NCBI GenBank assembly: GCA_947588795.1
Contig: CANPZJ010000017.1
Span: 1-12,603, forward strand
Direction: 5' to 3'
Length of the DNA stretch: 12,603 nt
DNA from: an uncultured Bacilli bacterium
GTDB taxonomy: Bacteria > Bacillota_I > Bacilli_A > RF39 > UBA660
The notes below the pieces were generated by a model. That model did no database searches and had not been told where the DNA came from. It saw nothing but the letters and a program-made list of their open reading frames with translations. Positions 5,990 to 12,565 of this stretch are shown piece after piece. The translations under genes and the position numbers were made by a program. Numbering within the stretch: the stretch's first letter is position 1; every line of letters begins with the position of its first letter.

Positions 5990-6022
5990 GAAGTGTCCGA
6001 ATAAAGCGGACAAATGAAATTA
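5990..6022 (+). repeat. Second, divergent cassette-like segment
   Basis: Continuing in the same frame as the 5949-5981 copy, this segment reads EVSE-stop-SGQMKL. It again has a palindromic core (TGTCCG 5994-5999 with CGGACA 6007-6012) followed by TGAAATTAA, mirroring the in-gene layout of palindrome then TGAAATTAA. It looks like an alternative version of the same protein segment; that is inference. The remainder of the 5923-6094 interval is featureless AT-rich DNA. Confidence 0.4.
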
Positions 6023-6094
6023 AGTTGAAATTAAAATAAAAAAATTTAAATGAAACAAAATAATTAAGTGATATGCCTACACTAAAAAAATAAT

Positions 6095-6125
6095 AACATT
6101 CTATATTATAATAGGGTGTTTTTTT
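6095..6125 (+). terminator. Terminator-like hairpin containing the ZIP gene ribosome binding site
   Basis: AACATTCTAT (6095-6104) pairs with ATAGGGTGTT (6111-6120) over 10 bp including two G-U pairs, with the 6-nt loop ATTATA, and is followed by seven T residues that run directly into the ATG at 6126. The only ribosome binding site candidate for the ZIP gene, AGGGTG (6113-6118), is inside the right arm. It may simply end the upstream transcript, or act as a switch for the transporter gene. The loop also spells a TATAAT (6107-6112) with no -35 partner. Confidence 0.65.
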
Positions 6126-6926
6126 ATGATTGAGTGGTATATAAATACATCAGTATATATTCAAGTATTACTAGCTACTTTAATGACTTGGGGGATAACT
6201 ACTTTGGGGGCTGCTTTAGTTTTTTTCTTTAAAAAAATTAATGGTACTATTTTAGATGCAATGTTAGGTTTATCTGCTGGTGTAATGATTTCGGCATCTT
6301 TTTGGTCACTTTTAAATCCGGCGATTAATGGAGCTAATTCTTTGGGTATGTGTGCATGGTTTATTGTATCTCTAGGTTTTTTTGTTGGTGGTTTATTTTT
6401 AATTATAAGTGATATATTCTTTGACAAATATTTATCAAAAAAGAAAAGTAAAAATATTAAAGGTATTAAAAGAACATTAATGCTAATGTTTTCGATAACA
6501 CTACATAACATACCAGAAGGTCTTGCAATTGGTGTTGCTTTTGGTAGTATTGCACTAGGCACAAAAGAGGCAACTCTTACGGCTGCGGTTATGTTAGCCA
6601 TTGGCGTAGGCATTCAAAATTTTCCGGAAGGAACAGCCGTAAGTCTTCCTTTAAGACGAGAAAATATGAGTCGAACTAAAAGTTTTGTATATGGTACTCT
6701 TAGTGGAATAGTTGAACCAATTGCTGGTTTAATTGGTTGTTTTTTAGTTATTTTTGTGCAAAATATTTTACCGTTTTTCTTAAGCTTTGCAGCAGGTGCT
6801 ATGATATATGTTGCTATAAGTGAATTAATACCAGAAAGTCAGAAAAGTGAGCATAAAAATTTAATGAGCTTATTTACAATTTTAGGATTTGTTATTATGA
6901 TGATGCTTGATGTTGCTTTTGGTTAA
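6126..6926 (+). CDS. ZIP-family divalent metal transporter (ZupT/GufA-like)
   Basis: 266-residue integral membrane protein. About eight hydrophobic segments are visible (roughly 9-35, 42-62, 74-97, 117-140, 148-170, 187-212, 214-235, 246-264). The metal-site motifs are both present: HNIPEG at 127-132 in helix 4 and QNFPEG at 164-169 in helix 5, where many relatives have HNFPEG. VEP at 196-198 and SELIPES at 232-238 complete the family signature. Members import Zn2+, and sometimes Fe2+, Mn2+ or Co2+, across the cytoplasmic membrane; the exact metal cannot be read from the sequence. A lysine-rich loop lies at 101-116 between helices 3 and 4. The ATG follows a run of T and a weak AGGGTG ribosome binding site buried in a hairpin, so expression is likely low or conditional. 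It is monocistronic, ending in its own terminator. Confidence 0.9.
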   Translation: MIEWYINTSVYIQVLLATLMTWGITTLGAALVFFFKKINGTILDAMLGLSAGVMISASFWSLLNPAINGANSLGMCAWFIVSLGFFVGGLFLIISDIFFDKYLSKKKSKNIKGIKRTLMLMFSITLHNIPEGLAIGVAFGSIALGTKEATLTAAVMLAIGVGIQNFPEGTAVSLPLRRENMSRTKSFVYGTLSGIVEPIAGLIGCFLVIFVQNILPFFLSFAAGAMIYVAISELIPESQKSEHKNLMSLFTILGFVIMMMLDVAFG

Positions 6927-6945
6927 GCTTTGCTTAACTTTTTTT
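6922..6945 (+). terminator. Intrinsic terminator at the end of the ZIP gene
   Basis: GTTAAGC (6922-6928), loop TTT, GCTTAAC (6932-6938), then seven T residues. The stop codon TAA (6924-6926) is part of the left arm. Confidence 0.88.
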
Positions 6946-6946
6946 C

Positions 6947-6975
6947 TTGTCAAAAAGTTTTAAATAAGATAAAAT
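6947..6975 (+). promoter_or_regulatory. Sigma-A promoter for the prepilin at 6992
   Basis: TTGTCA (6947-6952, five of six), 17-bp spacer, TAAAAT (6970-6975, five of six). Start of transcription is expected at about 6982, which lies after the ATG at 6980 but before the GTG at 6992. This supports the GTG as the true start codon. Confidence 0.55.
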
Positions 6976-6991
6976 TAAAATGGTGAGAATA

Positions 6992-7927
6992 GTGAATAAA
7001 AAAGGTTTTACTTTAATGGAATTATTAGCAACTATTATAATACTTGCTATAATACTTGCTATAGCTATTCCTAGTATAGGAAATCTTGCATCATCTATTA
7101 GAAAGAATCATTTAAAAAATAAAATTAAGAATATTGAAATTGCTGCTTCTAAATATGCATTTGATACTAAAGAAACTAGTGTATTTGTAGATAAATTAGT
7201 TACTGAAGGATATATGGATAGTGATGATGAAGATGGTAATGTATTTAATGATACAGATCATTCAAAGTTAAATTGTTATATTGTTAAGATGACAAAAGTC
7301 GGCGATCACTATAATGCTATATTTCAAGATAATAATTCGTATGAGCATAATGGTAAATGTGATGAAAGTATATTAAAAGATACAAATAAGGAATTAACTA
7401 TTGATGTTATACAAAATGGAGTAAAAATTGTAAATTATGATGATTGGTTAGGTGGTAGCAACATTACTTTAAAAGCTACTAGTAATAATATAGATATTGA
7501 TTGTATAAAAAACACTTGTAGTTGGCATAGTACATCAGGACATTCTAATAACGGATCTGAACTAACAATTAATTATAATGATTTACTTGTAGCATCTAAA
7601 ATAGATTATACTTTTGAATTGAGTAAAATTAATGAAGATAATACAGTAACTAGATATAATAGCAATATTAGCTTAAAAATTGACAATGAATTACCTGTAA
7701 TATATGAAAATGAAACTAAAATAAATGAAGAAAATAAACTAGAAATAAAAGCAAGTGACAATAATGGCTCTGGAATTGTTGGCTATTTTGTAGAACTTAA
7801 TGGTTCTATTTGTAGTTCTGATATGAGTTATTCTAGTGAAAATATTTTTGATGTTACTAATGGTAATTATTTAATATGTGTTAAAGACAAAGTTGGCAAT
7901 ATTGCTAGTTTGAAAATCACTATTTAA
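6992..7927 (+). CDS. Long prepilin with C-terminal Ig-like modules
   Basis: Starting at GTG 6992 gives 311 residues with the leader MNKKG and mature start FTLMELLATI, the same short leader as the other prepilins. SD GGTGA (6982-6986) is five bases upstream of this GTG, whereas the in-frame ATG at 6980 has no ribosome binding site. Predicted cleavage is after Gly5, with Glu at +5 and a hydrophobic helix to about residue 27. The protein is about twice the length of its neighbours. A pilin-like domain (to about 125) is followed by beta-rich segments, the last (about 235-311) resembling bacterial Ig-like modules: DNELP at the start, GSGIVGYFVEL, and VKDKVGNIASL, the KDKxGN signature common in such folds. 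Six cysteines lie outside the leader. A minor pilin or adhesin-tipped pilin is the favoured role; the substrate is unknown. No terminator is apparent before the next promoter. Confidence 0.82.
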   Translation: MNKKGFTLMELLATIIILAIILAIAIPSIGNLASSIRKNHLKNKIKNIEIAASKYAFDTKETSVFVDKLVTEGYMDSDDEDGNVFNDTDHSKLNCYIVKMTKVGDHYNAIFQDNNSYEHNGKCDESILKDTNKELTIDVIQNGVKIVNYDDWLGGSNITLKATSNNIDIDCIKNTCSWHSTSGHSNNGSELTINYNDLLVASKIDYTFELSKINEDNTVTRYNSNISLKIDNELPVIYENETKINEENKLEIKASDNNGSGIVGYFVELNGSICSSDMSYSSENIFDVTNGNYLICVKDKVGNIASLKITI

Positions 7928-7971
7928 TTATTATGAGTAGTAAAAAAAGTGTAATATTTAAAGCCTTTTAA

Positions 7972-8000
7972 TTGACAACATGTGATTTATATTGTAAGAT
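7972..8000 (+). promoter_or_regulatory. Sigma-A promoter for the tandem prepilins
   Basis: Perfect TTGACA (7972-7977), 17-bp spacer, TAAGAT (7995-8000, four of six). Start of transcription about 8007, 25 nt ahead of the ATG at 8032. It should drive both overlapping prepilin genes. Confidence 0.62.
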
Positions 8001-8031
8001 TAAATTAAAGATAGAGGAGGTCTCTAGAAAG

Positions 8032-8553
8032 ATGAAAACTTTAAAAAATAAAAACGGATTTACTTTAATTGAATTATTAGCAGTTATAGTTGTTCTTGCA
8101 ATTGTTACAGTGCTTGCAACTACTACCTTGTTGCCACTTATGAATAAGGCAGTTAAAAAGTCATTTATTGATGAAGCAAATGCAGCTAAAACAACGGCAG
8201 GAGATATTATGACTTTGATATCTTTAGATTCTTTTAAAAAATCTACAGATGCAACTGCAGGTGATTTCCAAGAAAGCGATACAAAAGTATGTATTTCAGT
8301 AAAGGAAATGGCTAAGCAAGGATTATTTGATAAAGATATGGAATATTTTGAAGGTGATTCACCAGAATATGAAGGAAAAGTTATTGTAACTAAAGACGAT
8401 GGAAATACCAATAATTATAAGTATAAAGTTATAATGCATAATGGCGATTATATGATTAATACCGATAAAAAAATAGCAGATGAAAATGTTTTTGATTACA
8501 AAGAAGACTCGACAGTTTATTCTTGTACAGGTACAGATGTTGGAAATGAATAA
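8032..8553 (+). CDS. Type IV pilin-like prepilin, first of an overlapping pair
   Basis: 173 residues from ATG 8032, chosen because AGGAGGT (8015-8021) lies 10 bases upstream and because the frame further upstream begins inside the promoter's -35 box. The leader MKTLKNKNG is nine residues; the mature protein begins FTLIELLAVIV with Glu at +5 and a hydrophobic helix to about residue 32. The globular part has two cysteines (87 and 165), likely a single disulfide. It is alignable with the next gene: both share the GFTLIELLAVIVVLAIV helix, a VxLxxMA/IDLG-like helix and an xGKVxV strand (EGKVIV at 114-119 here, KGKVVL at 106-111 there), so they are diverged tandem duplicates. Its last eight bases overlap the start of the next gene (ATGAATAA), implying translational coupling and roughly matched output. 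Confidence 0.87.
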   Translation: MKTLKNKNGFTLIELLAVIVVLAIVTVLATTTLLPLMNKAVKKSFIDEANAAKTTAGDIMTLISLDSFKKSTDATAGDFQESDTKVCISVKEMAKQGLFDKDMEYFEGDSPEYEGKVIVTKDDGNTNNYKYKVIMHNGDYMINTDKKIADENVFDYKEDSTVYSCTGTDVGNE

Positions 8554-9034
8554 AAAAGGTTTTACATTAATTGAATTATTAGCAGTAATTGTAGTTTTAG
8601 CAATTGTATTGGTTTTAGCTGTAAGTACAGTTTTACCTTTAGGAACTGAAGCAAGAGAAAAAGCATTCAGACTAGAGGCTACAAATGCAGTTGAAAGTGC
8701 TGAAACTGCCTATAATACATATAAATTAGGAGAATTCAAGTTTACAGAAAATGCTACAGATAAATGTTATAACTCAAGTACAAAAACAATGTGTTTTACA
8801 GTAGCATCTTTAATAGATTTAGGCTATTATGATTTAGAAGATGATGATAAAGAAAATTTTAAAGGAAAAGTTGTACTCGATTTAACTGATTCTAAAAATC
8901 CAAGTTATACATTATATTTTAAGAAAAATGATGAATTCAGATTTGTTGGTTTAAAACGTAAGAATTTTACTAAAAAAGGTGAATTAGATAATGATGCTTG
9001 GCAAGAATCATATGAGAATTGTTCATGTAACTAG
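8546..9034 (+). CDS. Type IV pilin-like prepilin, second of an overlapping pair
   Basis: 162 residues from ATG 8546. The start is set by the conserved MNKKG leader with cleavage before FTLIELLAVIV and Glu at +5; starts further upstream would give an implausibly long leader. There is no separate strong ribosome binding site, and the start codon sits inside the end of the previous gene (8-bp overlap), so translation probably depends on ribosomes finishing that gene. The mature domain has four cysteines (74, 83, 159, 161), with a CSCN C-terminus that could clamp the C-terminal tail, as disulfides do in many pilins. Probably a partner subunit of the first pilin in one filament. The stop codon is embedded in a terminator. 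Confidence 0.87.
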   Translation: MNKKGFTLIELLAVIVVLAIVLVLAVSTVLPLGTEAREKAFRLEATNAVESAETAYNTYKLGEFKFTENATDKCYNSSTKTMCFTVASLIDLGYYDLEDDDKENFKGKVVLDLTDSKNPSYTLYFKKNDEFRFVGLKRKNFTKKGELDNDAWQESYENCSCN

Positions 9035-9050
9035 GGAAACCTAGTTTTTT
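9029..9050 (+). terminator. Intrinsic terminator ending the tandem prepilin operon
   Basis: AACTAGG (9029-9035), GAAA tetraloop, CCTAGTT (9040-9046) and a T run to 9050. The stop codon TAG (9032-9034) lies in the left arm. A textbook structure. Confidence 0.92.
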
Positions 9051-9051
9051 C

Positions 9052-9080
9052 TTGAATTAAAATATTATATTTGAGATAAT
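9052..9080 (+). promoter_or_regulatory. Candidate sigma-A promoter for nfo
   Basis: TTGAAT (9052-9057, four of six), 17-bp spacer, GATAAT (9075-9080, five of six), immediately after the pilin terminator. Transcription would begin about 9087, at the ribosome binding site GGAAGTGG (9087-9094). Confidence 0.45.
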
Positions 9081-9101
9081 TATTTTGGAAGTGGTAGTAA
9101 A

Positions 9102-10004
9102 ATGATTATTGGTAGTCATGTACATTTTGATAAAGAACAAATTTTAGGTTCTCTAAAAGAAGCACTTAGTTATGGAGCTAATGCTTTTATGTTATATACA
9201 GGTGCTCCCCAAAATACTTTTAGATCAGAAATAAATTTGGATTATTTAAATGAAGCAAAAAAAATAATGGCCGAAAATAATATTAGTATGAATAATGTTA
9301 TTTGTCATGCCCCATATATAATAAATTTAGCTAATAAAACTAAATTAGATGCTTGGAATTTTTCCATAAGTTTTTTAAAAAAAGAAATTGAAAGATGTGA
9401 AACTTTAGGTATTAAATATATTGTTTTACACCCAGGTAGTAGTGTGGGTCTTCCAGCCGAGATTGGCATCGCCAATATCATTGAAGCCCTAAACTATATT
9501 ATTAAAGATGATGATAATTGTATGATTTTATTAGAGACTATGGCTGGTAAAGGTAGTGAATGTGGCAGATGCTTAGAAGAAATAAAATCTATTATTGATG
9601 GGGTAGAATCAGCTAATATTGGGGTATGTCTTGATACTTGTCACTTAAATGATGCTGGTTATGATATGACTAAATTTACCGAGTTTTTAGATGAATTTGA
9701 TAAGTTAATTGGTATAGATAAAATACATTGTATTCATGTTAATGATAGTAAAAATCCTATTGACTCTCACAAAGATCGTCATGAAAATATTGGCTTTGGT
9801 ACCCTAGGTTTTGCTACAATATTAAATATAGTATATAATGAAAAATTAAAAGATGTTCCTAAAATATTAGAAACACCTTATGTATCAATAAAAGATGGGG
9901 AAAAAGAATTAGTTTATCCACCTTATAAATTTGAAATAGAAATGTTAAAAAAGGGCACTTTTAACGAAAATCTACTTAAAGATATTAGAGATTTTTATAA
10001 GTAA
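9102..10004 (+). CDS. nfo: Endonuclease IV (AP endonuclease)
   Basis: Zinc-dependent apurinic/apyrimidinic endonuclease of base excision repair; cuts 5' of abasic sites and some oxidised bases. The 300-residue length is normal and the whole TIM-barrel ligand set is visible by comparison with E. coli Nfo: H69 (CHAPY), H110 (VLHPGS), E145 (LLETMAGKG), D178 and H181 (CLDTCHLNDAGYD), H212 (HVNDSK), D225 and H227 (HKDRHENIGFG) and E257 (ILETP). The start is supported by GGAAGTGG eight bases upstream. It has its own promoter behind the pilin terminator. Its last 10 bases overlap convergently with the small minus-strand gene at 9995-10255, so there is no terminator between them. In B. subtilis nfo (yqfS) sits beside yqfT, matching the neighbour here. 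Confidence 0.97.
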   Translation: MIIGSHVHFDKEQILGSLKEALSYGANAFMLYTGAPQNTFRSEINLDYLNEAKKIMAENNISMNNVICHAPYIINLANKTKLDAWNFSISFLKKEIERCETLGIKYIVLHPGSSVGLPAEIGIANIIEALNYIIKDDDNCMILLETMAGKGSECGRCLEEIKSIIDGVESANIGVCLDTCHLNDAGYDMTKFTEFLDEFDKLIGIDKIHCIHVNDSKNPIDSHKDRHENIGFGTLGFATILNIVYNEKLKDVPKILETPYVSIKDGEKELVYPPYKFEIEMLKKGTFNENLLKDIRDFYK

Positions 10005-10255
10005 GAAGAATATCTATTATAATATTCATTCCACACTTTACTTATTTTATTAAAATTTTCTTCACTATAATTATTTTTATATCGTCTTATGTCAAAAACT
10101 TTCGGATTTTTTAAAAAGTCACGATAGTTTTTTTTAACAAAATTATAAGTAAATGTTAATTCATCATCTGATAAATTAATATCTTTTGCTGTAGCAAAAT
10201 TTCTAATATCATCCACACTCATATTATTTATATATCGCTCTATTATATTAAACAT
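9995..10255 (-). CDS. Small DUF2624-like protein
   Basis: 86-residue cytoplasmic protein, predicted mostly helical and highly charged. Its opening (MFNIIERYINNMSVDDI) and overall size resemble the DUF2624 family, whose B. subtilis member YqfT is encoded next to nfo (yqfS); that synteny is the main support. There are no cysteines, membrane segments or catalytic motifs. AGGTGG lies five bases upstream of the ATG (10266-10261 on the minus strand), confirming a real translation start. It is convergent with nfo and overlaps it by 10 bp, and divergent from the PBP gene, so it is transcribed alone. No molecular function is known to me for the family. Confidence 0.6.
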   Translation of the reverse strand: MFNIIERYINNMSVDDIRNFATAKDINLSDDELTFTYNFVKKNYRDFLKNPKVFDIRRYKNNYSEENFNKISKVWNEYYNRYSSYL

Positions 10256-10337
10256 CTAAACCACCTAATATATTTTATGTTAAATTTTAAATTTGAATAC
10301 TCTTATTAGATATTACCATACTAATAATGGTGGAATT

Positions 10338-12275
10338 ATGAAGAAGTATATATTAATAATAATTATTTTTACTCTTTTTTTAGGAAGAGTATTTTATTTA
10401 AATATAAATGATCATGATAAGTATGTAAATTTATTAAAACAAAAAACTAGTAATTATGTAACTGGTGGAAGTGCCCCAAGAGGAAGAATCATTGATCGCA
10501 ATGGTAAAGTTTTAGTAGATAATAAAGGTATTAAAACAGTTTTTTATACTAAATTAAAGGGAATTAAAACTAAAGATGAATTAGATATAGCTAAAAGTTT
10601 AGCAAATATTTTAAATGTTAAAATAGATGAAGATAGTTTAAAAAACTATTACCTTATAACGCATAATAATGGAGATGATTTAATAACAGATGATGAATAT
10701 CAACTATTTAAGGAAAGAAAGTTAACTAGTAAAGATTTAAAGAAATTAAAAGTAGAAAGAATTACTGATGATTTATTAAATAAATTTACTGATAAAGAAA
10801 AAGAAATTGCTACTATCTATAGTTTAATGAATAAAGGATATTCTTATGAGAAAAAAGAAATAGCCAGTAATTTATCTGACGAAGAATATAGTAAAATTGT
10901 TGATAGTAATATTAAGGGTATTACGACAGGCCTTACTTGGGAAAGAGTTTATAATTATGGTGATGTCCTTAAAGATATTTTTGGCAAAATTGGCAGTATT
11001 CCGGAAGAAAAGAAAGATGAATATTTAAAAAAAGGTTATGAACTAAATGATATAGTGGGCCTTTCTTATTTAGAAAGTTATTATGAAGATTATTTAAAGG
11101 GTGAAAAAGATTTATATGAGGTAAATAGTGATAATACTTTAAAATTAATTAAAGAAGGTAAAAATGGGAGTGATTTAGTATTATCTATTGATATAGATGT
11201 GCAAATGAAATTAGAAGAATTATTAAAAGAAAATATAATAAACGCAAAAAAAAGAGCCAATACTAATTATTTTTCCGAAAGTTATAGTATTGTTGGTAAA
11301 CCTAAAACAGGAGAAATAATTGCTTTTGCTGGACAAAAACTAGTTGATGCCAAAGAAGGAAAGTTTGAAAACGCCAACACTAATTTAATTACTAATTCTT
11401 ATACTGTTGGTTCAGTTGTCAAAATGGCTACCATTAGCACTGGTTATAAATATAATGTTATCGATATAGGAAGTACAGTTAAAGATAGTTGTATTAAATT
11501 ATATCAAGTACCAATTAAATGTAGTTATAAAAGTTTAGGTAATGTTAATGATTTAACTGCTATTGCGAAAAGTAGTAATTATTATCAATTTAAAATAGCG
11601 ATTGGTCTTACTAATAATGTTTATAAATATAATATGAAATTAAATACAACACCAGCGGATTTTGAAAAATTTAGAAGTATTTTCAGAGAATATGGTTTAG
11701 GTATGTTAACCAAAATAGATTTGCCAAATGAAAAACCAGGTATTACTGGTGATTTAACATCATCTGATTTACTCCTTAATTTAAGTATTGGCCAATATGA
11801 TACTTATACACCAGTTGAATTATTTCAATATGTAAGTACAGTAGCCAATATGGGTGAAAAACATAAGCCCCAATTAATGAAAGAAATTACAAATAATGAT
11901 GATATTGTTTTAAAAAATGAGTATCCGGTTACGAATAGAGTCAGTTTAGATAATAAATATTTAGAAAGATTAAAAGAAGCTATGCATTTGGCAACTACTT
12001 CAGGTACTGCAAGAAACTATATTTTAAGTAAATATAATCCAGCTGGAAAGACTGGTACAAGTGAAACATTTATTGATACGAATAATGATGGAGTAATGGA
12101 TACAAAGACTACTTCAATTGCTTTTGTAGGGTTTGCTCCCTATGACAACCCTGAGTATAGTTTAGTTGTAATGGCCCCAAATATTTATGTCGCCAGAGAA
12201 TATAATTATAGTAAAGTGTATATTACACGTTATATTTCGCAAGGTATTACTAACTTTCTATTTGAAAATAAGTAA
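10338..12275 (+). CDS. Class B penicillin-binding protein (monofunctional transpeptidase, PBP2 type)
   Basis: 645 residues from ATG 10338, chosen because GGTGG (10329-10333) sits four bases upstream and the protein then begins with a proper membrane anchor (MKKYILIIIIFTLFLGRVF); the in-frame TTG at 10293 has neither. After the transmembrane segment (3-22) comes the dimerisation/pedestal region with APRGRIIDRNG at 46-56, typical of elongation or division PBPs. The transpeptidase domain has the nucleophile motif SVVK at 359-362, SSN at 412-414 and KTGT at 571-574, all intact. It cross-links peptidoglycan stem peptides outside the membrane. PASTA repeats are absent. An insertion after KTGT reads DTNNDGVMD (580-588), shaped like a calcium-binding loop. 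The neighbour rpmG follows at once and its promoter lies in the end of this gene, an arrangement also seen with pbpA-type genes in other Bacilli. No convincing promoter is visible in 10256-10337. Confidence 0.92.
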   Translation: MKKYILIIIIFTLFLGRVFYLNINDHDKYVNLLKQKTSNYVTGGSAPRGRIIDRNGKVLVDNKGIKTVFYTKLKGIKTKDELDIAKSLANILNVKIDEDSLKNYYLITHNNGDDLITDDEYQLFKERKLTSKDLKKLKVERITDDLLNKFTDKEKEIATIYSLMNKGYSYEKKEIASNLSDEEYSKIVDSNIKGITTGLTWERVYNYGDVLKDIFGKIGSIPEEKKDEYLKKGYELNDIVGLSYLESYYEDYLKGEKDLYEVNSDNTLKLIKEGKNGSDLVLSIDIDVQMKLEELLKENIINAKKRANTNYFSESYSIVGKPKTGEIIAFAGQKLVDAKEGKFENANTNLITNSYTVGSVVKMATISTGYKYNVIDIGSTVKDSCIKLYQVPIKCSYKSLGNVNDLTAIAKSSNYYQFKIAIGLTNNVYKYNMKLNTTPADFEKFRSIFREYGLGMLTKIDLPNEKPGITGDLTSSDLLLNLSIGQYDTYTPVELFQYVSTVANMGEKHKPQLMKEITNNDDIVLKNEYPVTNRVSLDNKYLERLKEAMHLATTSGTARNYILSKYNPAGKTGTSETFIDTNNDGVMDTKTTSIAFVGFAPYDNPEYSLVVMAPNIYVAREYNYSKVYITRYISQGITNFLFENK

Positions 12276-12289
12276 AAGTTTGATATAAT
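12262..12289 (+). promoter_or_regulatory. Promoter for rpmG inside the end of the PBP gene
   Basis: TTGAAA (12262-12267), 16-bp spacer, perfect TATAAT (12284-12289). It overlaps the last codons and stop of the PBP gene and leaves a leader of about 24 nt before rpmG. Confidence 0.6.
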
Positions 12290-12319
12290 AGGGTGGTAAT
12301 TAAGTGAGGAGGATTTTAT

Positions 12320-12484
12320 ATGGCTAAAAATGAAAATCGTAGTTTTGTTAAAATGAAATGTACTGTTTGTGGAACTGAATTACGTCCAACAAGTAAAAAC
12401 AAGAAAAATAATCCTGAACGTTTAGAAGTTAAAAAATATTGTCCTAAATGTCGTAAAAGTGTTGCAGTAAAAGAAGCAAAATAA
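12320..12484 (+). CDS. rpmG: Ribosomal protein bL33 (zinc-binding form)
   Basis: 54-residue large-subunit protein, normal for the family. Two CxxC pairs (CTVC at 14-17, CPKC at 41-44) make this the zinc-ribbon (C+) type of L33, as opposed to the zinc-free paralogue some Bacillota make when zinc is scarce. The conserved SKNKKNNPERLEVKKY segment (25-40) confirms the assignment. The start has a textbook ribosome binding site, AGGAGGA (12307-12313), six bases upstream. It has its own promoter within the end of the preceding PBP gene. A zinc importer candidate lies elsewhere in the window but nothing in the sequence links their regulation. Confidence 0.97.
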   Translation: MAKNENRSFVKMKCTVCGTELRPTSKNKKNNPERLEVKKYCPKCRKSVAVKEAK

Positions 12485-12565
12485 TTTAAGAAAGACTCTT
12501 ATAATAAAAATCAGACAAGTCAAGTAATACAAAATTTGATAAAATTAATCTAGGAGGATGAAGTT

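Noticed and set aside
5923..6125. Known metal riboswitch upstream of the ZIP gene
   Set aside because: The sequence is AT-rich and lacks the conserved GC-rich helices of manganese or nickel/cobalt riboswitches; only the terminator-like hairpin is supported.
6161..6613. 150-codon open frame on the minus strand
   Set aside because: It lies wholly antisense within the ZIP transporter gene, whose motifs are clear; no ribosome binding site or recognisable product.
6980..6991. ATG at 6980 as start of the long prepilin
   Set aside because: No ribosome binding site ahead of it and it precedes the predicted transcription start; GTG 6992 has GGTGA five bases upstream and gives the leader MNKKG seen in the other prepilins.
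7968..8411. 147-codon open frame on the minus strand
   Set aside because: Antisense shadow of the prepilin at 8032 and its promoter; no ribosome binding site or family resemblance.
10293..10337. TTG at 10293 as start of the PBP
   Set aside because: It would put 15 polar residues ahead of the membrane anchor and has no ribosome binding site; ATG 10338 has GGTGG four bases upstream.
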